Shown: positions 37,349 through 46,836 of the stretch, piece after piece
Layout of the letters: the number at the start of each line of letters is the position of its first letter
Position numbering within the stretch: position 1 is the first letter of the stretch
NCBI RefSeq assembly: GCF_023509035.1
Contig: NZ_CP075583.1
Span: forward strand, 682,001 to 746,000
Direction of reading: 5' to 3'
Length of the DNA: 64,000 nt
From: Janthinobacterium lividum
Lineage (GTDB): Bacteria; Pseudomonadota; Gammaproteobacteria; Burkholderiales; Burkholderiaceae_D
Position numbers and translations under genes: made by a program
The notes under the pieces: generated by a model
Told to the model about the DNA's origin: nothing
The model's input: only the letters and a program-made list of their open reading frames with translations
The model's database searches: none

Positions 37349-37615
37349 ATGACCGTACCTGTTATTGTTTACAGCACCGCCGTGTGCCCGTATTGCGTGC
37401 GCGCCGAGCGCCTGTTGGAATCGAAGGGCGTGGCAGTACAAAAGATCCGCGTCGACCTTGATCCGGAAGAGCGCATCAAGATGATGGAACGCACGGGCCG
37501 CCGCACCGTGCCGCAAATCTATGTGGGCGATACCCACGTGGGCGGATTCGACGATTTGTATGCGCTCGATCAAGCCGGCAAGCTGGACCCCTTGTTAAAT
37601 GGCACGGCAGCCTGA
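37349..37615 (+). CDS. grxC: Glutaredoxin 3
   Basis: An 88-residue glutaredoxin with the dithiol active site CPYC (Cys13, Cys16), the cis-Pro motif RTVPQIY and the glutathione-site GGFDDLYAL. It reduces disulfides using glutathione. The ATG at 37349 is preferred over 37343 because AAGGA (37338-37342) then has normal spacing. It lies 25 bases after the rhodanese gene and 160 before secB. Confidence 0.95.
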   Translation: MTVPVIVYSTAVCPYCVRAERLLESKGVAVQKIRVDLDPEERIKMMERTGRRTVPQIYVGDTHVGGFDDLYALDQAGKLDPLLNGTAA

Positions 37616-37775
37616 TATAAAGCGGGTTCGAGAAATTGCTTGGTTTTTTGTCGTATTGTTTTGATACAATTGCCCTCGCACCTGATCTGGCCGCGCCTAC
37701 CCGGCGCGGTTTGAATACCGCAAGCACCATATTTGAACGGTGTGCCGTTCTTGTCCTTTACAACGAAAGCGTTCC

Positions 37776-38249
37776 ATGTCTGACGAAAACCTGCAACCAG
37801 TCTTCCAAATCCAACGCGTCTACCTGAAAGACATGTCGCTGGAACAACCAAATTCCCCAGCTATTTTCCTGGAACAAGAAGCACCAGCCATCGAAGTGGC
37901 ACTGGACGTGGGCGCTGCGCCTCTGGCCGACGGCATCTTTGAAGCCACCGTGACCATCACCGTGACCGCCAAAGTCGGCGAAAAAGTCGCTTTCCTGGTT
38001 GAAGGCAAGCAAGCCGGTATCTTCGAAGCACGCAACATTCCTGCCGATCAACTCGATCCGCTGCTGGGAATTGGCTGCCCGAACATCATCTACCCTTACC
38101 TGCGCGCCAACATCGCCGACGTGATCACCCGTGCCGGCTTCCCGCCAGTGCACCTGGCCGAGATCAACTTCGAAGTGTTCTACCAACAACGTCTGCAAGC
38201 TATTGCTGACGCCGCTGCCGCAGCTCCAGCAGCCAGCGAAACGCACTAA
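37776..38249 (+). CDS. secB: Protein-export chaperone SecB
   Basis: A tetrameric chaperone that keeps preproteins unfolded for SecA. It is 157 residues. The [19 protein letters not shown] start, the acidic SecA-contact segment and [18 protein letters not shown] are characteristic. It is the third gene of the rhodanese-grxC-secB unit. The 160-base gap upstream has no clear terminator. A palindromic repeat follows its stop codon. Confidence 0.96.
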   Translation: MSDENLQPVFQIQRVYLKDMSLEQPNSPAIFLEQEAPAIEVALDVGAAPLADGIFEATVTITVTAKVGEKVAFLVEGKQAGIFEARNIPADQLDPLLGIGCPNIIYPYLRANIADVITRAGFPPVHLAEINFEVFYQQRLQAIADAAAAAPAASETH

Positions 38250-38257
38250 GAACCCGT

Positions 38258-38363
38258 CACAAAACCTGCTGCGCGGCGCGCCTTGCGGCCTGTGATGCTC
38301 GCTGTGCTCTAGCACAGCTGCGCTTCTCGGCCACAATGCACTGCCGCTCGCGACGGTTTTGTG
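38258..38363. repeat. Dispersed palindromic intergenic repeat, copy B
   Basis: An imperfect palindrome of about 106 bp with outer arms CACAAAACC (38258-38266) and GGTTTTGTG (38355-38363). The inner dyad CTGTGCTCTAGCACAG (38302-38317) differs from its own reverse complement by one central pair. It is the second copy of the element at 264-360; many blocks are the same in both, such as TTGCGGCCT, the dyad and CCGCTCGCGACGGTT. It starts nine bases after the secB stop codon, so it can fold in the secB mRNA 3' end. Confidence 0.72.
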
Positions 38364-38430
38364 AGTGTTCTATACTGCAGGTAAGAAACGGCGGCCTGGC
38401 CGCCGTGTTTCGTTAAGGTTCAAAAATATC

Positions 38431-38892
38431 ATGTTGAAAAGTGCGCTCTTGAGCAAGTTCCGCTGGATGGCCGGCGCCGTGCTGCTGCTGGCGACCGCCG
38501 CCAGCCACGCCGTCGATTTCAAAACGGTGGGCGCAGCTCCCGTGATCCTGTACGATGCGCCATCCTCCAAGGGTGGCAAGCTGTACGTGGCGCCACGCGG
38601 CATGCCGCTGGAAGTGGTGCTCAGCTACGGCGAATGGGTCAAGGTACGTGACGCCAGCGGCGAAATGGCCTGGACGGAAGCCAAGGGTCTGTCGGCCAAG
38701 CGCAACGTCGTGGCGCGCGCCGCGAACCTCAAGGTTCGCGCCAGCCCCGACGACACCGCCTCGCCCCTCATTCTCGTCGACAAGGGCGTGCTGCTGGAAA
38801 TGAGCGAGCAGCCGAGCTCCGGCTGGGTCAAGGTGCGCCACAAGGATGGCCAGAGCGGCTACGTCAAGACCAGCGAAGTGTGGGGCCTGTAA
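38431..38892 (+). CDS. Secreted SH3-domain protein
   Basis: A 153-residue exported protein with a signal peptide (residues 1-28, ending ASHAV) and two bacterial SH3-like modules. The first starts GAAPVILYDAPSSKGGKLYV; the second ANLKVRASPDDTASPLILV ends GYVKTSEVWGL. Such proteins often bind cell-wall peptides. The ATG at 38431 starts at the signal peptide. It lies between secB and gpsA on the same strand. Confidence 0.85.
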   Translation: MLKSALLSKFRWMAGAVLLLATAASHAVDFKTVGAAPVILYDAPSSKGGKLYVAPRGMPLEVVLSYGEWVKVRDASGEMAWTEAKGLSAKRNVVARAANLKVRASPDDTASPLILVDKGVLLEMSEQPSSGWVKVRHKDGQSGYVKTSEVWGL

Positions 38893-38960
38893 GCACCGCC
38901 AGATTCATCCGGGCAACGGCCAGCCGCGCCGTGCCCCTCCCCCTGCCAGACTGAGGTTGC

Positions 38961-40013
38961 ATGCAAGTTTCCCCTGAAAACACTCCCGATACCACCGCAT
39001 CCACCAAGGCCGCCCCGTGCCGCATTACCGTGCTGGGCGCCGGCGCCTGGGGCACGGCCGTGGCCATGGCCCTGGCCGGCCGCCACGACGTGCTGCTGTG
39101 GGGCCGCAACAGCGAGGCCATGGCCGCCATGGCCGCCAGCGGCGAAAATAGTTATTTGCCAGGCTTCCCCTTACCGCCGCAACTGCGCATCAGCGCCGAT
39201 TTCGACGCCGCCGTCGCGCATGCCAGTGGCGAGCACGGCCTGCTGATCGCCGCCTGCCCCGTGGCGGGCTTGCGGCCGATGCTGCATCAATTAAAAGACA
39301 AGGCCATCGGCAAGCTGGTGTGGCTATGTAAAGGGTTTGAAGGGGGCACGGGCCTGCTGCCGCACCAGATCGTGCAGGAAGTTCTGGGCGACACAGTGGC
39401 CGGCGGCGCCCTGTCCGGCCCCTCGTTCGCGCAGGAAGTGGCTCGCGGCTTGCCGTGCGCGCTGACCATCGCCTCGCACAGCGCGGCCTTGCGCAGCGCC
39501 GTCGTTTCGGCCTTGCATGGCGGCACCATCCGTGTGTATGCGAGCGAAGACCTGGTGGGCGTGGAAGTGGGCGGCGCCGTCAAGAACGTGCTGGCGATCG
39601 CCACGGGCGTGGCCGACGGCCTGGGCCTGGGCTTGAATGCGCGCGCCGCGCTGATCACGCGTGGCCTGGCGGAAATCACGCGCCTGGGCACGGCCCTGGG
39701 TGGCCAGACGGAAACGTTCATGGGCTTGACGGGCATGGGCGATTTGATTTTGACGTGCACGGGCGACCTGTCGCGCAACCGCCGGGTCGGCCTGGGCCTG
39801 GCGCAAGGCAAGGCGCTGGAGACCATCGTGGCCGAACTCGGTCATGTGGCCGAAGGCGTGCCCTGCGCCAAGGCCGTGCGCGAACTGGCGCGCCGCATGG
39901 GCGTCGACATGCCGATCACGAATGCGGTGGCCGGCGTGCTGTTCGACGGCGATTTGCCGCACGTGATGGTGCAGCAACTGCTGTCGCGCGATCCGCGCGC
40001 CGAGGCGGCTTGA
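38961..40013 (+). CDS. gpsA: NAD(P)H-dependent glycerol-3-phosphate dehydrogenase
   Basis: GpsA makes sn-glycerol-3-phosphate from dihydroxyacetone phosphate for phospholipid synthesis. The protein is 350 residues. The nucleotide-binding motif is [11 protein letters not shown], then [30 protein letters not shown] with catalytic Lys, and [20 protein letters not shown]. The first 20 residues before the Rossmann strand are slightly longer than usual; a later start is possible. secB-gpsA linkage is common. Confidence 0.95.
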   Translation: MQVSPENTPDTTASTKAAPCRITVLGAGAWGTAVAMALAGRHDVLLWGRNSEAMAAMAASGENSYLPGFPLPPQLRISADFDAAVAHASGEHGLLIAACPVAGLRPMLHQLKDKAIGKLVWLCKGFEGGTGLLPHQIVQEVLGDTVAGGALSGPSFAQEVARGLPCALTIASHSAALRSAVVSALHGGTIRVYASEDLVGVEVGGAVKNVLAIATGVADGLGLGLNARAALITRGLAEITRLGTALGGQTETFMGLTGMGDLILTCTGDLSRNRRVGLGLAQGKALETIVAELGHVAEGVPCAKAVRELARRMGVDMPITNAVAGVLFDGDLPHVMVQQLLSRDPRAEAA

Positions 40014-40023
40014 CAGGAAAAAC

Positions 40024-40368
40024 CTAGCGCCCCGCCTTGGCCATTAAGATCGTCAGCAGCAACAGGCTGTCTTCGCGCGCTTCCAGGGCGTGCGCCTGGC
40101 CTCCGAGCAGGTACAGCATCTGCCCCGGCCCCAGCACTTGCACGCCGCCATGCGCTTCCACCGCCACCTGCCCTTGCAGGCACAGCAAGGTGATTTCGCC
40201 GAGCACATGATGCTCGGGCATGGCCTTGCCCTTGGGCATACACATGCGGATCAATTCCAGTTCATCCGTTTTAGCCAGCGCAATGGCGGAAAACTGCGAC
40301 AGGTCGTCGCCGTCCCTGCGCAGCACCTCGATCACCTGCCCTGAACTTGCGTGCTCCAGTGCCATCAT
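40024..40368 (-). CDS. Small cupin-domain protein
   Basis: A 114-residue single cupin. The metal-binding motif 1 (GKAMPEHHVLGEITLLCLQG) and motif 2 (LGPGQMLYLLGGQAHALEA) are recognisable. The function (dioxygenase, sensor or storage) cannot be read. The ATG at 40368 has AAGGAG six bases upstream. It follows the DUF2461 gene by 15 bases on the same strand, so the two are probably co-transcribed. Confidence 0.85.
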   Translation of the reverse strand: MMALEHASSGQVIEVLRRDGDDLSQFSAIALAKTDELELIRMCMPKGKAMPEHHVLGEITLLCLQGQVAVEAHGGVQVLGPGQMLYLLGGQAHALEAREDSLLLLTILMAKAGR

Positions 40369-40383
40369 GTGCTCCTTCAGCAA

Positions 40384-41076
40384 TTACTCGGTGACTTCCT
40401 CCGGCTCTTTCGCGCCGCGCATCCACTCGACCAGCGGCCACGCATCCTTCAAGCCTTCCGCCAGGGTCGGCAGCAGTTTCTCGGGTTCGTTGACGGGCAG
40501 CGGCACTTCGGTCCAGACAAAAAAGCTCTTCAGCTTGATGAACTCGATATGTTCGGCGTCCGCCTCGAAACCCTTGGGCGGGCGCTGCAACTTGCCCTCG
40601 TTCTGGATGGTGCCGAAACGGGCTTTTAAACGCTTATTTTTCAGCACTTTGGAAAAACCTGGCGCGTCGTTGACCATGTGCTCGCGCAGCGCCTTCAAGC
40701 GGCCTGGCGGCGGCATGTATTCGCCAGCGCCGAACAGCAGATTTCCCTGGCCATCGATCTGCAGATAATACGTGGGGCCGCCCGCCTTGCTGGGACGGCG
40801 CATGTCGTTCGGCGCGATGGCGGCCGAAAACCGCGTCTTGTACGGGCTCTTGTCGTGCGCGAAACGCACGTCGCGGTTGATGCGGAACATCGCCTTCTTC
40901 GGATTGCAATACTTCACGGCCGGGTCGAACTTGCCGAGTTCAGCAATGAGTGACGTCACCAGCGCAAGGAACTCCTCACGCAGGATATCGTAGCGGGGCT
41001 TGTTCATGACAAACCAGGGACGGTTGTTGTTGTCGCTCAGTTCACGTAAAAATTGGGTCAAATCACGCACATGCAT
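40384..41076 (-). CDS. DUF2461 (TIGR02453) family protein
   Basis: A 230-residue cytoplasmic protein of the DUF2461 family. The signature FLRELSDNNNRPWFVMNKPR is at residues 9-28, followed by MFRINRDVRFAHDKSPYKT and a GGPTYYLQIDGQG strand pair. The biochemical function of the family is unknown. It lies between a DegQ-like protease and a cupin gene; the 21-base gap to the protease suggests one operon. Confidence 0.9.
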   Translation of the reverse strand: MHVRDLTQFLRELSDNNNRPWFVMNKPRYDILREEFLALVTSLIAELGKFDPAVKYCNPKKAMFRINRDVRFAHDKSPYKTRFSAAIAPNDMRRPSKAGGPTYYLQIDGQGNLLFGAGEYMPPPGRLKALREHMVNDAPGFSKVLKNKRLKARFGTIQNEGKLQRPPKGFEADAEHIEFIKLKSFFVWTEVPLPVNEPEKLLPTLAEGLKDAWPLVEWMRGAKEPEEVTE

Positions 41077-41097
41077 GTGTCAAATTCCGATCAGCAA

Positions 41098-42258
41098 CTA
41101 TTTGGAAAGCTCTTTCGGGAGGGGGCGCTTGCCCACCATCACGTCGAGCGCCGCTTCGCGATTCTTGCGCAGCACCGTCATTTTAGCTTTTCCGCCGGGC
41201 GGCAGTTGAGCGATCAGGTTGAGCATTTCCGTCGTGTCGCCGACGGGCTTGCCTTCCACCGTCAGCAGGATGTCGCCGGGCACGATGCCCGCCTTGTCGG
41301 CCGGGCCGTTACGCACCACGCCGGCGATGATGGCGCCGCTCGTGCGCTGCAAGCCGAAGCTTTGCGCCAGCTCGGGCGTGATGTCCTGCGTTTCCACGCC
41401 GATCCAGCCGCGCACCACGTGGCCATCCTTGATGATGGCTTCCATCACCGTCTTGGCCGTCGAGACGGGAATGGCGAAGCCGATGCCGACGGAGCCGCCG
41501 CTTTGCGAGTAAATCGCCGTATTGATGCCGATCAGATTGCCGCGCGTATCGACCAGGGCGCCGCCCGAATTGCCAAAGTTGATGGCCGCATCCGTCTGGA
41601 TAAAGTTTTCAAAGCTGTTGATGTGCAGGTTGTTGCGGCCCAGGGCGGAGATGATGCCCATGGTCACCGTCTGTCCCACGCCGAACGGGTTGCCGATCGC
41701 CAGCACCACATCGCCCACGCGCGCCAGTTCCGACTGGCCCAGCACGATGACGGGCAGCTTGTCGAGGTCGATCTTGATCACGGCCAGGTCTGTTTCCGGG
41801 TCCAGGCCCACCACCTTCGCGGGCGCCTTGCGGCCATCGGTGAGCACCACTTCGATTTCGTCGGCGCCTTCGACCACGTGGTTGTTGGTCAGCACATAAC
41901 CTTCATGGCTGACGATGACGCCCGAGCCGAGGCTGTTTTTCAAGTCCTCGTCATCGTCGCCGTCCGGGTCACGGTCGCCGAAGAAACGTTTAAAGAAGGG
42001 ATCGCGCGCCAGCGGATGGGCGCCGCGCTTGGGTACTTGCAGGGTGAGGATATTGACGACGGCGGGCATGGCGCGCGCCGCCGCGTCGCGGTAAGAGCCT
42101 GGCGCCAGGCTGCTCGACGCCGTTTCCACCACAGGCACCGGCTTCGCAGCAGAGCCCAGTTGCTGTACCCGGCTTGCCGGGCGCAGCGCGCCGTACACAA
42201 AGTACAGCGCCAACGCGATCGTCACGGTTTGCGCAAACAATAACCAGAATCGTCGCAT
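41098..42258 (-). CDS. DegS/DegQ-type periplasmic serine protease (trypsin-like + one PDZ)
   Basis: A 386-residue protein with an N-terminal membrane anchor (residues 5-25) and no obvious cleavage site, so it is probably tethered. The HtrA protease domain has His in LTNNHVVEGA, Asp in TDLAVIKID and Ser in NFGNSGGALVD. A single PDZ domain (about 285-375, with GVVRNGPADKAGIVPGD) follows. One PDZ and a membrane anchor point to the DegS/AlgW group, which starts envelope-stress signalling by cutting an anti-sigma factor, though none is nearby. Confidence 0.92.
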   Translation of the reverse strand: MRRFWLLFAQTVTIALALYFVYGALRPASRVQQLGSAAKPVPVVETASSSLAPGSYRDAAARAMPAVVNILTLQVPKRGAHPLARDPFFKRFFGDRDPDGDDDEDLKNSLGSGVIVSHEGYVLTNNHVVEGADEIEVVLTDGRKAPAKVVGLDPETDLAVIKIDLDKLPVIVLGQSELARVGDVVLAIGNPFGVGQTVTMGIISALGRNNLHINSFENFIQTDAAINFGNSGGALVDTRGNLIGINTAIYSQSGGSVGIGFAIPVSTAKTVMEAIIKDGHVVRGWIGVETQDITPELAQSFGLQRTSGAIIAGVVRNGPADKAGIVPGDILLTVEGKPVGDTTEMLNLIAQLPPGGKAKMTVLRKNREAALDVMVGKRPLPKELSK

Positions 42259-42299
42259 ACAGTTCTCTGCCCAGGTCAGCCGGTCGTTGCCGGAACGAC

Positions 42300-42749
42300 T
42301 TATTTTGCCAGATCGTTGCTATTCTGTCCGTTCTTCTGCAGGGAGTCACGGATTTCACGCAGCAGCACAATGTCTTCTGGCGTGGCCGGTGCTGGCGCCG
42401 GCGCGACCGGTTCGCTGCGGCGGGCCTTGTTCATCAGGCGCACCATCTGGAAGATGATGAAGGCAAGAATGACGAAATTGAGCAAAATGGTCAGGAAGTT
42501 ACCGTAGGCCAGCACGGCACCCGCCTTTTTCGCTTCCACCAGGGTCATCGTCGTGGCCTGGCCATTCAGGGGCAGGTAGTAATTGGCGAAATCGAGGCCG
42601 CCAAAAATGCGGCCGACAGGCGGCATGATCACGTCTTGCACCAGGGAATCGACAATCTTGCCGAAGGCGCCGCCGATAATGACACCGACCGCCAGATCGA
42701 CGACGTTGCCTTTCATTGCAAATTCTTTAAATTCTTTCATCATTGCCAT
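42300..42749 (-). CDS. mscL: Large-conductance mechanosensitive channel MscL
   Basis: A pentameric inner-membrane channel that opens under hypo-osmotic shock. It is 149 residues: an amphipathic N-terminus ([20 protein letters not shown]), TM1 with conserved [12 protein letters not shown], a periplasmic loop, TM2 ([19 protein letters not shown]) and a C-terminal helical bundle ([14 protein letters not shown]). The ATG at 42749 has AAGGAGA eight bases upstream. Confidence 0.96.
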   Translation of the reverse strand: MAMMKEFKEFAMKGNVVDLAVGVIIGGAFGKIVDSLVQDVIMPPVGRIFGGLDFANYYLPLNGQATTMTLVEAKKAGAVLAYGNFLTILLNFVILAFIIFQMVRLMNKARRSEPVAPAPAPATPEDIVLLREIRDSLQKNGQNSNDLAK

Positions 42750-43161
42750 GAATTTCTCCTTCGGATATGTATAAAAAACATGCCGATCATACTATTGATT
42801 CCCGGTGCCACCAACTTGTGGTTGCTGGCGAGACCAATTCCGGCACAGCCCGGCGCATCTAGTTCGAAAGAACTAGCCACCTCCTGCAAAAGTATATAAA
42901 TTATGGTACAAGCAACGTTTTTGTTCTATTCGTTGTTTGCTTCACTTATAATTTGCGGTTGCCAGAAGTGGCTTTTTCACTTCAGGATAATCAACAAGAA
43001 ACTGGCACGGGCTGCGCCATTGGCCGAAGTTCCGCAGGGATGTTGCCACTTTACCGTACAAAGATGCGGGTTGCGGCAATCAGTGGGAAAGAGCTTCGGC
43101 GACGGTTTTTCGCGGCTGCCACTCATAATAAAGATTCGCATTTTGACTGATTGGGGTTTGC
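42750..43161. other. Intergenic region between mscL and petA
   Basis: A divergent gap of 412 bases between mscL and petABC. It is AT-richer than the flanks. No convincing gene is seen. It holds the likely petA promoter (-10 near 42947). The rest of the leader (about 200 bases) shows no recognised riboswitch or strong hairpin. Confidence 0.55.
42924..42959 (+). promoter_or_regulatory. Candidate sigma70 promoter of petABC
   Basis: A consensus TATAAT box at 42947-42952 with a weak -35-like TTCTAT 17 bases upstream. The predicted start lies about 200 bases before petA. No other good promoter is visible in the gap. It is assigned by motif only. Confidence 0.45.
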
Positions 43162-43770
43162 ATGAGTAACGAAAAGCAGGTCGATTCAGGCCGTCGCGGC
43201 TTGCTCGTCGCCACGTGCGCGGCGGGCAGTGTAGTTGGATTGGCAACCGCGGGAGCCTTGGTAAGCACCTTCCAGCCGTCGGAGCGCGCGAAAGCGGCTG
43301 GCGCGCCGGTTGAAGTAGACATCACCACCTTGCAACCCGGCGAAATGCGCACCGTTGAATGGCGCGGCAAGCCGGTCTGGATTCTGAAGCGCACGCCGGA
43401 AATGATCGAGTCCCTGAAAAAGACTGACGGCAAAGTCGCCGATGCCAATTCCCAACGCAATCCCGCCGAATTCACGCCTGAATACTGCATGAACGAAGCG
43501 CGCTCGATCAAGCCTGAAATTCTCGTCGCCGTCGGCATCTGCACCCACCTGGGCTGCTCCCCTTCCTCGAAATTTACCCCCGGCCCGCAACCGTCGCTGC
43601 CCGATGACTGGGAAGGCGGCTTCCTGTGCCCTTGCCACGGCTCCACCTTCGACATGGCTGGCCGCGTGTTCAAGAACAAGCCGGCGCCGGACAACCTGCA
43701 AGTGCCGCGCCATATGTATTTGAGCGACACCAAATTGCTGATAGGTAAAGACGAGAAAGGCGAGGCTTGA
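43162..43770 (+). CDS. petA: Ubiquinol-cytochrome c reductase Rieske iron-sulfur subunit
   Basis: The 2Fe-2S subunit of the cytochrome bc1 complex, 202 residues. A twin-arginine signal-anchor ([20 protein letters not shown], residues 8-27) precedes the Rieske domain. The cluster ligands are in CTHLGCSP and CPCHGSTFD. It transfers electrons from ubiquinol to cytochrome c1. First of the petABC operon; petB follows two bases after its stop codon. Confidence 0.97.
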   Translation: MSNEKQVDSGRRGLLVATCAAGSVVGLATAGALVSTFQPSERAKAAGAPVEVDITTLQPGEMRTVEWRGKPVWILKRTPEMIESLKKTDGKVADANSQRNPAEFTPEYCMNEARSIKPEILVAVGICTHLGCSPSSKFTPGPQPSLPDDWEGGFLCPCHGSTFDMAGRVFKNKPAPDNLQVPRHMYLSDTKLLIGKDEKGEA

Positions 43771-43772
43771 TC

Positions 43773-45185
43773 ATGGCTGCTTTCAAAGAAACGAAATTTC
43801 CGGCAGACGCTCCCGTCGCCGAAAAAGCACTGGGCTGGGTCGATGACCGCTTTCCCCTGACCAAGCTGTGGAACGACCAATGGGGCAAGTACTACGCCCC
43901 GAAAAACTTCAATTTCTGGTACATCTTCGGTTCGCTGGCCATGCTGGTGCTGGTGCTGCAGATCGTCACCGGCATCTTCCTGACCATGCACTACAAACCG
44001 GATGCGGCCCTGGCCTTCAATTCCGTCGAGTACATCATGCGCGAAGTACCGTGGGGCTGGCTGGTGCGCTATATGCACTCGACGGGTGCCTCGGCCTTCT
44101 TCATCATCGTCTACCTGCACATGACGCGCGGCCTGCTGTACGGCTCGTACCGCAAGCCACGTGAACTGATCTGGCTGTTCGGTTTCGCCATCTTCCTGTG
44201 CCTGATGGCCGAAGCGTTCTTCGGCTACCTGTTGCCATGGGGCCAGATGTCGTACTGGGGCGCACAAGTGATCGTCAACCTATTTGGCGCCATCCCGCTG
44301 ATCGGCCCTGACCTGTCGCTGTGGATCCGCGGCGACTACGTCGTTTCCGACGCGACCCTGAACCGCTTCTTCGCCTTCCACGTGATCGCCATCCCGCTGG
44401 TACTGCTGGGCTTGGTTGCAGCGCACTTGATCGCCCTGCATGAAGTGGGCTCGAGCAATCCGGACGGCATCGAAGTGAAGGAAAACCTGGGCGCCGATGG
44501 CCACCCGGTCGATTCGATTCCTTCGCATCCTTACTACACCGTGCACGATTTGTTCGGCGTGTCGATCTTCCTCGTCATCTTCAGCGCCGTCGTCTTCTTC
44601 GCGCCGGAAATGGGTGGCTACTTCCTGGAATACAACAACTTCCTGCCCGGCGATTCGCTGAAAACCCCGCTGCACATCGCGCCAACCTGGTACTTCACGC
44701 CGTTCTACTCGGTGCTGCGTGCCACCACGGCCGACTTCATGTACGTGCTGATGGGTGTCGTGGCTGCCTACGTGGTGTTCATCTGGCTCAAGTCGCGCCT
44801 GTCGACGACCGTCAAGTCGGCCATCGCCGGCATCGCCATCGTCGCCATCATCGGCATGCTGCCGCAGGTGCTCGATGCGAAATTCTGGGGCGTGGTGTTC
44901 TTCGGCGGTTCCGTCGTGATCCTGGCGTTCCTGCCATGGTTAGACCATTCGCCGGTGAAATCGATCCGCTACCGTCCGACCTGGCACAAATACATCTATG
45001 CCATCTTCGGCCTGTCGTTCCTGATCCTCGGCTACCTCGGGACCCAGGCGCCAACGGATACGAAAACCATCGTGTCGCAAGTGTGCACCCTGATTTACTT
45101 CAGCTTCTTCCTGTTGATGCCATGGTGGAGTGCAATGGGCAAGTTCAAGACCGTGCCGTCGCGTGTGACGTTTCACCCGCACTAA
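43773..45185 (+). CDS. petB: Cytochrome b of the bc1 complex
   Basis: A polytopic inner-membrane protein of 470 residues with eight or nine helices binding hemes bL and bH. The heme-ligand helices are visible: [19 protein letters not shown] and [21 protein letters not shown]. The Qo-site PEWY motif is replaced by [14 protein letters not shown], the common variant TWYF. The ATG at 43773 is preferred to the in-frame TTG at 43767. Confidence 0.97.
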   Translation: MAAFKETKFPADAPVAEKALGWVDDRFPLTKLWNDQWGKYYAPKNFNFWYIFGSLAMLVLVLQIVTGIFLTMHYKPDAALAFNSVEYIMREVPWGWLVRYMHSTGASAFFIIVYLHMTRGLLYGSYRKPRELIWLFGFAIFLCLMAEAFFGYLLPWGQMSYWGAQVIVNLFGAIPLIGPDLSLWIRGDYVVSDATLNRFFAFHVIAIPLVLLGLVAAHLIALHEVGSSNPDGIEVKENLGADGHPVDSIPSHPYYTVHDLFGVSIFLVIFSAVVFFAPEMGGYFLEYNNFLPGDSLKTPLHIAPTWYFTPFYSVLRATTADFMYVLMGVVAAYVVFIWLKSRLSTTVKSAIAGIAIVAIIGMLPQVLDAKFWGVVFFGGSVVILAFLPWLDHSPVKSIRYRPTWHKYIYAIFGLSFLILGYLGTQAPTDTKTIVSQVCTLIYFSFFLLMPWWSAMGKFKTVPSRVTFHPH

Positions 45186-45221
45186 GCCGCTCTCACGCCA
45201 CGCTCAAAGGACATACATCAT

Positions 45222-45986
45222 ATGAAGATTGCAAAAAAACTGCTCGCCATCCTGGCCTTCGTGCCGGCCATGGCTCTCGCCAGCGAAGGCGGCTTTCCGC
45301 TGGACAAGGCTCCTGACCGCCAGACCAACATGGCAGCGCTGCAACATGGCGCCAAATTGTTCGTCAATTATTGCTTGAATTGCCACGCCGCCGTGTCGAT
45401 GCGCTACAACCGCCTGCGCGACCTGGGCTTGACGGAAGACCAGATCAAGCAGAATCTGTTGTTCTCAGGTGATAAAGTAGGCGACCTGATGACGACAAGC
45501 CTGGCACCGCAGGATGCCAAGGCCTTCTTTGGCGTCGTACCGCCGGATTTGTCGGTAATTTCGCGCGCGAAATCATCTTCCGCTGGCACTGGCGGCGACT
45601 ACCTGTATACTTACCTGCGTACGTTCTATAAAGACGACACTCGTCCGACCGGCTGGAACAACATGGTCGTGCCGAATGTTGCCATGCCGCATGTATTATG
45701 GGAATTGCAAGGTGTCCAGACTGCCAAGTTCGTGGAAGAGAATGATCCGCACGAAGCTGGCAAGAAGATCCACAAATTTGCCGGCTTCGAGCAGGTCAAG
45801 CCAGGTACGTTGAACAAGATCGAGTATGACAATGCGGTAGCCGACCTGGTCGGCTACATGGAGTGGATGGCCGAACCGGCACAGCAAACACGCAAGCGCC
45901 TGGGCGTTTGGGTGCTGCTGTTCCTGTCAGTCTTTGCTCTGCTGGCATGGCGCCTTAACGCGTCGTTCTGGAAGGAAGTCAAATAA
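45222..45986 (+). CDS. petC: Cytochrome c1
   Basis: The membrane-anchored c-type cytochrome of the bc1 complex, 254 residues. A signal peptide (residues 1-21) precedes the single heme motif CLNCHAAV; the sixth ligand Met lies in NVAMPHVLW. A C-terminal membrane helix (RLGVWVLLFLSVFALLAW) anchors it. It passes electrons to soluble cytochromes or oxidases. Third of petABC. Confidence 0.97.
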   Translation: MKIAKKLLAILAFVPAMALASEGGFPLDKAPDRQTNMAALQHGAKLFVNYCLNCHAAVSMRYNRLRDLGLTEDQIKQNLLFSGDKVGDLMTTSLAPQDAKAFFGVVPPDLSVISRAKSSSAGTGGDYLYTYLRTFYKDDTRPTGWNNMVVPNVAMPHVLWELQGVQTAKFVEENDPHEAGKKIHKFAGFEQVKPGTLNKIEYDNAVADLVGYMEWMAEPAQQTRKRLGVWVLLFLSVFALLAWRLNASFWKEVK

Positions 45987-46054
45987 GTGAGGCGCCGGCC
46001 ATAGGCCGGTTTATGCCTGTTTCTGCGTTGTCCGCATGAGTGGACAAGCGACCT

Positions 46055-46088
46055 GGGGTGAGCCGTTCGCGGCTTCACCCCCTTTGTT
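46055..46088 (+). terminator. Probable terminator of petABC
   Basis: GGGGTGAGCCG and CGGCTTCACCCC pair around a stable TTCG tetraloop with one bulge, followed by CCTTTGTTT. The T run is interrupted, so partial termination into sspA is possible. Confidence 0.6.
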
Positions 46089-46106
46089 TCTAAGGAACTA
46101 TAAAAA

Positions 46107-46718
46107 ATGATGGTTCTCTATTCGGGTACAACCTGCCCATTTTCGCAACGCTGCCGCCTGGTCCTGTTTGAAAAAGGCATGGACTTCGAAGTGCGCGACG
46201 TCGACCTGTTCAACAAACCGGAAGACATTTCGACCATGAATCCGTATGGCCAGGTGCCTATCCTGGTCGAGCGCGAACTGATTCTGTATGAATCGAACAT
46301 CATCAACGAGTACATCGATGAGCGCTTCCCGCATCCGCAACTGATGCCAGCCGATCCGCTGATGCGTGCCCGCGCGCGCCTGATGCTGTTCAATTTCGAA
46401 AAAGAACTGTTCGTGCACGTGCACGTGCTGGAAAGCGAACGCGCCAAGAGCAACGACAAGGCCCACGACAAGGCACGCGCGGAAATCCGCGACCGCCTGA
46501 CGACCTTGGCGCCACTGTTCCTGAAAAACAAGTACATGCTGGGCGACGAATTCTCGATGCTCGACGTGGCTGTCGCGCCGCTGCTGTGGCGCCTGGACCA
46601 CTACGGCATCGAACTGTCGAAGACGGCCGCACCGCTGATGAAATACGCCGAACGCATCTTCTCGCGTCCTGCGTACATCGAAGCGCTGACCCCATCCGAG
46701 AAAGTGATGCGCCGCTAA
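46107..46718 (+). CDS. sspA: Stringent starvation protein A (GST-fold)
   Basis: A 203-residue protein with a glutathione S-transferase fold that binds RNA polymerase and alters transcription in starvation. It opens MVLYSGTTCPFSQRCRLVLF and has NPYGQVPILVERELILYES, the thioredoxin-like domain, then a helical C-terminal domain (ADPLMRARARLMLFNFEKEL). It lies after petABC and before sspB, the conserved betaproteobacterial order, which supports SspA over a generic GST. Confidence 0.94.
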   Translation: MMVLYSGTTCPFSQRCRLVLFEKGMDFEVRDVDLFNKPEDISTMNPYGQVPILVERELILYESNIINEYIDERFPHPQLMPADPLMRARARLMLFNFEKELFVHVHVLESERAKSNDKAHDKARAEIRDRLTTLAPLFLKNKYMLGDEFSMLDVAVAPLLWRLDHYGIELSKTAAPLMKYAERIFSRPAYIEALTPSEKVMRR

Positions 46719-46724
46719 AGATAT

Positions 46725-46749
46725 TCCCGGCAGGCAGCGCCTGCCGGGA
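46725..46749. other. Perfect hairpin between sspA and sspB
   Basis: TCCCGGCAGGC (46725-46735) and GCCTGCCGGGA (46739-46749) form a perfect 11-bp stem with a three-base loop, seven bases after the sspA stop codon. There is no T run. It could be an attenuator, an mRNA 3'-end stabiliser or a processing site that sets the sspA/sspB ratio. Confidence 0.6.
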
Positions 46750-46836
46750 CATCTTGCGTCAGCAGCCAGTCTTTTGAACTACCGGTGCGCCCGCCTCATG
46801 CTTGACGGAGGGCGCTCCCGCCTCACAGTGTCTACC

